The notes under the pieces are model-generated. The model saw only the letters and a list, made by a program, of their open reading frames with translations. It was not told the origin of the DNA and did no database searches. DNA of 64,000 nt from Augochlora pura (lineage: Eukaryota; Arthropoda; Insecta; Hymenoptera; Halictidae), in assembly GCF_028453695.1 (NCBI RefSeq), contig NC_135774.1, forward strand, positions 10,974,001 through 11,038,000, read 5' to 3'. The position numbers and the translations under genes are program-made. Of the stretch, positions 56,042 to 64,000 are shown piece after piece. The first letter of the stretch is position 1; every line of letters starts with the position of its first letter.

Positions 56042-58178
56042 GGTGCAGGGTTTACGGTGGACAATGCAGAAAATAAATCGATAACTTAATTAAGCCGGCG
56101 GAGTCGGGACGACGTTCGATCGCGGTTAATCAATTCGTGGCCGGGCCCGTATTATACGAATACGCATAACAATCTCGATCATAAAGCAACCCTATATCGG
56201 GCCCACCGATTTCATTAACTTATCTACTCGGGACCCGTGCGTGACTGCGACGAGTAAAATCAGCGAATTATATCGGCACCGCGAAAACGTAGTGGCGGAG
56301 GACTTTTTTCAGGAAGGAGCCGGACCCCCTCGTTTAAAGTCAAGGACGGCGTCATTACTCGATCATGGTCGTTCCCGGAATCCCTTCTGTCGAGATCCGG
56401 GCATTTTTATGAGAACGCGAAACTCATCCGCAAAGCGCGGCCGATGATCTGGAAGTTTGGCAATTTTCAACGCGGCGACATAAATACAAGATTGCAGATC
56501 TTCAGGCGAATGGAGAATTGTTTCGTGAATTATTTTTCAAAAGGTAGGGTGAGGGATAAATTCAATTTGTATATACGTTATCTTGAATTTTAATGTTTTA
56601 TGGATATCATAAATTTATCGAGATCCGTGTCTACTTTACGTTACTTACCACTGTTGTTAATCATTCTATTCCTGTGAGACTTATAATTTAATTTAATCTA
56701 ACTGACTGACGTTTCATAAGATATACCTATATTTTGAAAATGATACAACAGTCTTAAAACACCATGTTAACAAGTTTTGATATTTCAGTCGCTTTAATGA
56801 ATGCGTTGATTTTTGTGTCGGTGAAAATTATTTATTCTACAACATCGTTGATGGAAACTATTATATTTCGAGCATATAAGAAGACGAGTACCATTCTTCT
56901 GCATTATAAAGAAATTATGTTCCACGTGATTTTGTTATTCGGAATAACAACGTTCTCAATATCAATTAACCGCGATCCACGTGAATCGCGACACGCACGG
57001 CGCTGACAACGAACGCGTTAGGATCGCAAGACGCCGTCGCACTCGCGATTCCTTGGGACGGTGTCGCCGGCGAATCGCGTTACCCGTTGAACGAGCTTTA
57101 TACAACTTGTAATTACGTTGACGCTAACGACGTTTTGTCTGAGCCGCGGCGCGGGATCAGTCGGAATGATTCGCGAGTAATCTGCGGGGCCGGTTTTAAA
57201 AACGCGCCGCACCGTCGTGTCCGCGCGGATGGTTTTCGAGGCGGAGGACGAGGGCGCGAAGGAGACAGCGCGGAGCAGCTTTACGAGAGCGGAAAGTTGC
57301 CGGGGAGAGATATAAGGGAACCGGCGTCGCATATAACTTACAATCAGCCACGTTCGCTCGCCTCTGCCTTTTCGTTTCACTCTTCTTCGGGCGCCCTTCC
57401 ACAGAGCTACTGCCCGCCGGTTTTTTGCCACGTGAGCACGGCATCACGGTTCGACTTAGCGACAGAATTTACAACGGATCCGGACCCGCCTAATTTAATG
57501 GATCCGCAATTTACAATTCGCGGAGACGAGATTTTGATAAACCCTTGGAAACGAAGCACTGCGGTACGGCTCACCGTTAAACACCGCACACCCCCTCACG
57601 GCGTTGTTATTTATGGGGTAGCAATAAATTCCCGGTCCCGTGTCAATGGTCAGTATTGTTTTAATCCTTGCGCATTGTTCGGCCGATTGCTTTATTAATA
57701 TTTTCCGAATTAATATTGATTTTGGTTGGAATCAAGGTTACTCCGACGATTTACACTTTCGATTTTCCTGCCGAATTTTACCGCTGGCGTGCGAACTCGT
57801 TTGGTTAACTGGGGCGTCTAAGGTAGTCGATTTATTTATGGCGGAGGGTAAGCTATTTGTTGAGGTACATTCTTGAGATTATTAAGATACAATTCATACA
57901 TTTGGGATTTTAGTAATTTTATCGGGATCGGTTGACGTTGTTATGAGGTACAAACAGAAATCACAAAAGTCAAAGTTTGTAAAAAATTAGGGCAAACCTT
58001 TCCATCAATACCTATCAGAAACCTGCAACTTTTTTAAACATTGCTACACCTGCAGCTCCACTCTACACAACATACATTTAAGCTACCCTGACTTCGCATG
58101 AAGTATCACAGTCATTGTGTAGTAAACTAGATTAAACCTTCCATCATCTAAAAGATATTCAGTTTATTTAGTTCAGGT
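56042..58178. other. No gene seen; GC-rich 56080-56460 and 56960-57620
   Basis: The longest plus-strand frame (57087-57698, 203 codons) has no ATG at its first codon and is overlapped by a 137-codon opposing frame. I recognise no domain in it. The 57.0-57.6 kb block is CpG-rich and high in complexity and could be a regulatory or conserved element. The rest is AT-rich. Confidence 0.4.
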
Positions 58179-58235
58179 ATAAGTGAACTAAACTCTGACT
58201 ATATAAATGGACTAAACTCCGACTATAAATGAACC
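58179..58235 (+). repeat. ~24-bp tandem repeat, 2.5 copies
   Basis: ATAAGTGAACTAAACTCTGA at 58179, ATAAATGGACTAAACTCCGA at 58203 and ATAAATGAACC at 58225. Confidence 0.85.
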
Positions 58236-58484
58236 AATCACAAAGAAATACAACGTCCACCGTACTACGCGATCCATCGGGATCGTTCGATTTTGCAACG
58301 TCCCGGCAAAGTGCGAAACAAGCGCGGCGCTGGCCGTAACCGCGGAACAAAGGCCGAAGAAAATTGCGTCTCGGGTAATCGTTGGCGGGGACACCTCGAT
58401 TTCACCGATGACTGACCTAGCTAAGTGGTAGGTCGGCCGATTTAGGGTTAATGGATGATTACGCCCGATGTCGGAAAATCCTGC

Positions 58485-58497
58485 GGGGGGGGGGGGG
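58485..58497 (+). repeat. G13 homopolymer
   Basis: Thirteen consecutive G in a GC-rich block (58240-58750) that otherwise shows no gene. A second GGCGGCGGCGGCGGGGGG stretch is at 58721-58738. Confidence 0.9.
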
Positions 58498-59064
58498 TAG
58501 AGGCGGGCCGGGTATCCCCGGGGCTGATTCGAATCAGCCTGCCGGAGTGCCTTGGCGGACATCGGTGAAGAACGGACAAGAGGCTGGACGTGTTATTCTT
58601 CGTGTGACCCGAAACACTTCCTTATACAAACGAAGCAAAGTTGGCCCGGGGTACGGCGTTACCCAGATCTCGCGTCGCTGGCTGATGGCCATAATCTGAG
58701 CAGCCCGGTGGCGGAGTTCAGGCGGCGGCGGCGGGGGGTTGGGGGTTAACTTATAATAACAGAAGTTGCTCGAGAGTTCAGTGACTGGACAGCGCCTAGG
58801 AGCCTCGGACAGCTAGGACAGGGATGAGGGATGGGTCGTCGCCAAGTGTCCGGCCAACAGAATGCGAGCTATAGTACCGGTACAAGACGTGAGACCCGGC
58901 CTCACGTGACCACCGGCAAACTAACCGTGGCGTATGCTGCACAAACAGTGTCGAACTTTGGCGCAAATCGTGAATTTAGAACTTCGACGTGTCTTCGTGA
59001 TACTGGCTGGTAAATTGGCGCAGTGCATCCGAACGTATTTCTTACCCGGATGTCCCGCGGAATT

Positions 59065-59345
59065 TCGCGGCGCCGACCACCCTCCTGGACAACCCCCTTT
59101 TGGTTTGCCACCCACAAGCTGCGTAGTTTATTTACCAAATCATGATCCACCGGGCTTACATCAAATGCCTGGGGGCATTTACAAAATTATCGCAAATTGC
59201 GCGCTGACAAATAAATAACTAATATAAATATATATATATATAATAAATTGAAGAAAGAGTTCACGGCGCTGACCACCCTCGTCGACAACCCCTTTTCGTT
59301 CTGCTACTCCCACGCTGCATAGTATGCTAGAATCTTATACATCGT
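59065..59345 (+). repeat. Diverged direct duplication, ~197-bp spacing
   Basis: CGGCGCCGACCACCCTCCTG with GACAACCCCCTTTTGGTTTG and AAGCTGCGTAGT (about 59068-59130) matches CGGCGCTGACCACCCTCGTC with GACAACCCCTTTTCGTTCTG and ACGCTGCATAGT (about 59264-59324). The intervening DNA contains a short (AT)n near 59226-59242. The repeated segment is GC-rich and unlike the AT-rich duplications elsewhere. Confidence 0.85.
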
Positions 59346-60428
59346 GGTAAATTAATTGAATGTTTTGAGTACTTCGTTACGTCAAAGATTTTATATACAT
59401 TCATTGATAACTCTTGAAAGATTTAAGATTCAAAATATTAGCCATTTTAAATAATTATACGAGTGGTGGATATTACACTAAAGACAAAAATGAGTCAATC
59501 GAGAGAAAGCTAAAAAAAAGATTTTTGAAATCGTAAATAGACTATAAATATTTTTATCTTGTCATGTAATTCAGAGTTAGATAAATAAATTTTTGTTTAA
59601 TTAGTAGGTACATATAGAAATAGCATTTCAAGTATATTTAATTATATAATATTCATATGTAACACAATTTTAAAAAATTTATTTGCTAAATTCTATGAAG
59701 ATGATGAGACAAAAATATTTATGATCTACTTGCTATTTCAAAAATCTATGAGGAAGCATGTACTAAGGGATTGAATTAAGGTTTTATATATACAATATTA
59801 TTGAACATTTTATCATTTTCTAACGAATTCCTAACGATTCGATATTCCATATACAAATGCAACAATAACTAAACAATTTAAACTTTAAGAAAAGTTTTAC
59901 AAAAATGTTTCGCATGACGAACAACGCGCTTTCAACAACTTACAGCTGCCAGTTATCAACTTATAAAAATGATAAGAAACAAATGCTAAAATAATTTTAC
60001 ACACAACAAACAAATTTGCAAGACACCGTACATACGCCGCGCGATATAATACACCGTCGGATTTGAAATTCTAAATTCGAGTCTCGATCCCGCCAAAATT
60101 TGAAATTTAAACTTCGTCGATTTTTTTTCCCCGCAACTTCAACTTTACATCTGAATTTGAGATTTCCCAATTGCCGATCTGAAATGCAAATCGGCGCTTC
60201 TAATTCGAATTTTGGAATTTGACTGGCGCGATCTTTTCTGGATTTGCTTTGGGGTTTTGGCCGGTCGACATGCTAAGTTGATTTCGAAGTTCTGACAGCC
60301 TGCAATCCGGAATTAGAAATTCAATTTTCAGTGTCCCACATTTATAACTGTCTGGTGCGGAACCCTTCTACCGCGTGCCGGGTCGTTCTCTATACAGGTT
60401 GGAGGATTGGCAGGAAAAAAGAGACAAC
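59346..60428. other. AT-rich DNA with loose GAATTTGAAATT-type repetition, no gene seen
   Basis: 59346-60030 is AT-rich with dense stops. 60050-60330 has recurrent short motifs (TTTGAAATTCTAAATTCGAG, AATTTGAAATTTAAACTTCG, CTGAATTTGAGATTT, TCGAATTTTGGAATTTGAC), suggesting a decayed short-period repeat. Confidence 0.45.
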
Positions 60429-60600
60429 AATTTACATCGTAATTGATCTGTGACATTAAAATATGTTCAAACGTTAGGGTCGTTTGAAGTGGAATGTGAT
60501 TCTGTACTGCGATTATTGGATTGGTGGAACGTCCAATTGATACAAAAAGTGAACAATTTACATCGTAATTGATTTGCGACGTTAAAATATGTTTAAATGT
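60429..60600 (+). repeat. Direct duplication, 124-bp spacing
   Basis: CAATTTACATCGTAATTGAT followed by GACATTAAAATATGTT at 60429 matches the same 20 bases followed by GACGTTAAAATATGTT at 60553. About 45-50 bp are shared with few changes. Confidence 0.9.
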
Positions 60601-61260
60601 TGGAGTAATAGTTGAACTGTAATTAAGGTTAAAATTTTAGCATTTTGATAGGTTGAAATAATGGTACTATTTTCAATATTACACTGTCATGCCATTCTCC
60701 TCAACGACCAAAATAAAAATTGTCTGTCCTAATTGTAAAATACAAGAAATATACTCTTTTTTTAGTCATTTTAACGAGTTGCAAGCAACAGAACACTAGC
60801 TTCGAATAATTCAAACCTTTTTACCATTTTAAATTCGATCTATCCCCTTTTGCTACAAATGCATAAACTCCACAGTCCAATCACAACCAATGGCGTACAA
60901 ATTCAATACTACAAATCTATCTAAAATATCTACTCGCATAAAAATTAATTACAAATCCTAAAGCAATCCTTAATTCACTCCACGCGTCATCTGAACCTAG
61001 CAGCGAATATAGTCAAACAGCACTCGAGAAAAACGAAAGAATTCCTCGAAATCTTCTAAAACCGAGAAACTCGAGAAGAACATGGCGCTCGTCGAAAATC
61101 GAACCTAAACGAGTCGTTCCCATAATTCGTCAGGGTTCGAAACGATGTTGCAGCGGGCTGGTTAAATGAGAATGTTAATGCGAAATTTGATGGGATATCC
61201 GGCGCGATCAGAGACAAAATACATTTCCCAGGTTATTCCGATTTTGCGCGAAAATGTAGA
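60601..61260. other. No gene seen
   Basis: AT-rich to about 60990, then GC-moderate. No frame of interest. Confidence 0.45.
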
Positions 61261-61308
61261 TTCGCGGATACGTTCGCTGATACATTCGCGGATACATTCG
61301 CGGGCCAT
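61261..61308 (+). repeat. 12-bp tandem repeat, four copies
   Basis: TTCGCGGATACA-type units start at 61261, 61273, 61285 and 61297, exactly 12 bp apart, with single-base variants. The overlapping 79-codon frame reads this as a four-residue peptide repeat. Confidence 0.9.
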
Positions 61309-61485
61309 CTACGGTCTACTCTTGCCAGGTGCATTAAAAAAACTATACCGATATGAAAACCCATGGAGAATACGGGCTGGACGAGTACATACCTCAGGGG
61401 CGTAACAATAATCGCGATCGAATTTCACGAATCAATTCCCAGGCAGCCGAAGACAAATAGATCAGTAGCATCGGGTAGGAAGAAG

Positions 61486-61525
61486 AGAAAGAGAGAAGAA
61501 GAGAGGAAGAGAGCGAGAGCAAGAG

Positions 61526-61561
<36 letters not shown>
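61486..61561 (+). repeat. GA-rich microsatellite
   Basis: Imperfect GA from about 61486, pure GA at 61534-61561. Confidence 0.9.
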
Positions 61562-61968
61562 GCCATGGCTAACGTAGGAGAGTTTGAAGTAATGTGCCCG
61601 CGGGCCGTGCGATGGTTGGTCTCGATATTTCGTTCTCGGTGGACGGCGCGCGTGGTAGGTACTCGTTAGAAAATGTCGAATCGATGCTCGAACATGCACC
61701 CTACAAAGAGCCGGGCTGCTGAGTCACGACCTTCATAAAGTATCATCGGTAAACAATTAACATTCGTGTTGCGCTGCCCACGCGGTGTCGCGTTACGAAC
61801 CGGCAGCGGGGGCCTAACACGTTCGTCCGATCGGCTCTAACAATTTGCCCCCGGGGGCTGTTACCTCGTTAAGTGACAATCAGAGGCGTTGACTTGAATT
61901 ACTGGCCGCTCCTGTCAGATGTCCGTGGCTGTTAGAACCTGCCAGACTTTGATCATTCGGAGTTCTCC

Positions 61969-61990
61969 TTAACCCTTTGCGGCCCGCAAC
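61969..61990 (+). mobile_element. Isolated TTAA-element left terminus
   Basis: TTAACCCTTTGCGGCCCGC begins at TTAA 61969-61972 and shares TTAACCCTTTGC with families A and B. No matching right end belongs clearly to it. The next inverted terminus is that of copy B5 at 62573. Confidence 0.5.
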
Positions 61991-62326
61991 GTTCCCTCCC
62001 TTTTATTACGGAATTCGCTGTTACGTTGCATTGCTCGATCATATGAGATTTTGCAGCCTACTTGAACTATACTTCTTTCATGCGACTGTTATGTCAATCG
62101 TGAAAATAATGTTAATAAGTGGAATTAATAAACATTAGTTATATTAACTATAGGATGTTTAAGATATTTAAAGATTAAACGTCTCCTTAAGGGTGAGTGA
62201 TTTTATATCCGTGTAAGAAAAAGTGCTATAAGCATTGATACTGTTAAATTATAAATTTAGGTGCTTATTAATGCAAAAATAAAATATTACATGTTTAAAA
62301 TTCTGTGAACAGTTCCCTACGCTCCT

Positions 62327-62573
62327 TTAACCACTTGGAGACGAGGGGTGATTCTAAGGCGCCGCTGAAAATTATCATGACACGTTACAAAATAATTTTT
62401 ATCAAGTTTACCTACACTCAAAAAATTATTAAGTGCCTGTTAACAGTTGCACGAGATGCAAAATTCAATTCCATAATGTTTAAAATGCACCAGGTTATGT
62501 AAAATGCAAGCGCTACATGTTTGGGAAATATTTTAGGTTTCGAGTTAAAATGGCTTCGTCTGCAAAGGGTTAA
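62327..62573 (-). mobile_element. Family B TTAA MITE (copy B5, reverse orientation)
   Basis: TTAA lies at 62327-62330 and 62570-62573, 247 bp in total. The right terminus is TCTGCAAAGGGTTAA. The left terminus is mutated (TTAACCACTTGGAGACGAGG). The interior matches the reverse complement of B1/B3: GGTGATTCTAAGGCGCCGCT, AAATTATCATGACACGTTAC, GTTAACAGTTGCACGAGATG and AAATTCAATTCCATAATG. Confidence 0.8.
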
Positions 62574-64000
62574 GCTGTCCAGGATTACTGATGAGCACAT
62601 TGAAAAGTGCTATGAGCTATACATATCAGTCATTGATTAGTCTAATCTCGAGTCTAGATCTGTATTATGGTCCGCATCCAATAGCGTTTTCCAGTATTTC
62701 GTGATTATCTCGATTAAACACCATAATGAAACATTCGATCAGTCGGATACCGGATATCCAACAAATCCAAGGGGTTCGCGGTCGCGGCATAATTCGAACA
62801 GTGAATATTTCCCAACACCCCATGGCTCGCCGCGAAGACAGCGTAACTTGCACCGTGACGCGCGGCGAAAACCAGTTGGAAGAAGGTGAATCACGCTGTC
62901 TTCTCGGCTACCAGAAGCGAACAAATCAAAAACAACGAACGCCGTCTTCCTAAATTCAACTTCGCCGGGAATGATTAATTACTACATTGTGATACGCCGA
63001 TAAATTACCGTAATGGCACCTAAATTGCGTAATGATACGGCAGCGTATTAATAATGCATCGAAAACCGGCAAAGGAAGGTCGACCGGGTGCGATTAGAGG
63101 GAATTTATTTTTCTCGTGACCGCCAGGCAGCCGTTAATTTCGCGGCGGAATTAATTCGGCCGGGCACCGCTCGCGGTTTAAGCAGGACAAGTCGTTTTTT
63201 GCGGACGGGAGCAAAGATCGCGCGAGTTATTACCGTCGCGTCGCCGTCGCGCGGGCACTCTCATTACGAAAAAGTTAAGTCCCGCGAATTATCCGGGGAG
63301 TTATTAAGCTCCTATCCCATTGGTAAGTCCGATCGGTATCGATGCACGTATCAATTAGAGGACGAATATTAATGAGGCGAGGAGAGCGACAAGGCGTCGC
63401 GAACCGTTCGCCGGCGATGTCCTTGTATCCCGCGAGTATTTGAAGAGGGATCTGGAGTCGCGTCTCTCCCGCCCTCCGTGCCCTCCGGTCGCGGGCGGGG
63501 AAGAAGCGGGACAGTAGAGGTTGGAAAAAAGAGCAAGAAGTTGATTGAATTTTACCGCGGCGCCGTGTACCGGGGGCCGCGCACACCTACCACGGTGCAC
63601 AAACGCAATGGTATCCGCGGGTACACGTGTGTATTTACAGCCGGCTGCAGATACTTACGGCGCCACTTTCGATGTGACGGTGTTATAAATGGGAATTGAA
63701 TCGAACCACCGTCCACGCCTTCCCAAGGTTATCGTCCGGACGAAATCTATAGGCCCGATACAATCTAGTAGACACGCTTCGTAAATTCAATTACGCATTA
63801 ACAAAAATATCCGATCGCTCGTAACCCCCTCCGCGCCGCGCGCCGCGCGCCGCGGGGGGATGAATTAAGCGAGGGATGCAAGATGAACGGCCGCGCGGTA
63901 CTAATTCCGATCTTCGAGCAACGGCTACTCCTTGTGGGGGTCTTCTGGCTTGCCGGCTTGAAAAATTGCGAAATTTTCTTTCTGCTATTCTTCTCAGATT
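62574..64000. other. GC-rich island to window end, no gene seen
   Basis: CpG-rich, high-complexity DNA from about 62720, with mirrored frames (62-103 codons) and no recognised domain. An 8-bp CGCGCCGC-type simple repeat lies at about 63832-63855. The block continues past the window, so a gene beyond the edge cannot be excluded. Confidence 0.4.

Noticed and set aside
57087..57698. 203-codon plus-strand open frame
   Set aside because: Its first codon is not ATG, an opposing 137-codon frame overlaps it, and no domain is recognisable. Kept only as a GC-rich block.

Overview
This window looks like nuclear DNA from an insect, most likely a hymenopteran such as a bee, ant, wasp or sawfly. That is an inference. 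It rests on alternating GC-rich, CpG-rich blocks and AT-rich valleys, abundant long (GA)n/(TC)n tracts, G/C homopolymers, and several families of short TTAA-flanked transposons. There is no operon structure, no dense coding and no recognisable bacterial or viral gene. I found no conserved cellular protein-coding exon, tRNA, rRNA or CRISPR array. Nearly all open frames are chance frames: many lack an ATG, most are matched by an equally long frame on the other strand, and the longest lie in CpG-rich or microsatellite DNA where stop codons are rare. The window reads as intergenic or long-intron DNA, possibly a regulatory landscape.

The best-supported content is mobile. At 13818-14562 lies a 745-bp piggyBac-like element with TTAA at both ends and matching inverted termini. 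It has a five-unit, 45-bp subterminal tandem repeat built on a 17-nt palindrome, and an ATG-started 110-codon frame resembling only the N-terminal part of a piggyBac transposase. Around it are at least ten related TTAA-bounded miniature elements (MITEs) of about 225-262 bp, in four sequence families that I call A, B, C and D. Family C shares the outer ~45 bp of the 745-bp element almost base for base, and families A and C share its GAGTCAGACTC-type motif. They therefore look like a related group of non-autonomous elements mobilised by piggyBac-type transposases. Copies range from nearly intact (45573-45834, 2036-2287, 28048-28293) to badly decayed (50144-50377, 25085-25280, 42776-42842).

The second theme is tandem DNA. 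Many AT-rich valleys are decayed tandem arrays or duplications with periods of about 120-150 bp: 1-640, 5330-6720, 9047-9312, 14830-15260, 16710-16985, 32110-32340, 34880-35400, 37540-37760 and 60429-60600. One ~130-bp family occurs at two sites 9 kb apart. There are also short minisatellites, notably a GGGCGG-rich ~21-bp array at 53895-54212, a 24-bp array at 3620-3763 and a 12-bp array at 61261-61308.

Layout: 0-5 kb is a tandem array, a GC block and a family B MITE. 5-7 kb is the ~130-bp array. 7-13.8 kb alternates GA tracts, AT DNA and GC blocks. 13.8-15.3 kb is the piggyBac-like element plus a second ~130-bp array. 15.3-19.2 kb is GC-rich, with a family C MITE and GA-rich DNA. 21-25.3 kb is a MITE and microsatellite cluster. 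25-38 kb is mixed, with a family D MITE at 28 kb. 38.5-40.3 kb is the strongest CpG island and the best promoter candidate. 45.5-46.1 kb has two MITEs 21 bp apart. 53.9 kb holds the GGGCGG minisatellite. 56-64 kb is GC blocks with local duplications and a last family B MITE.
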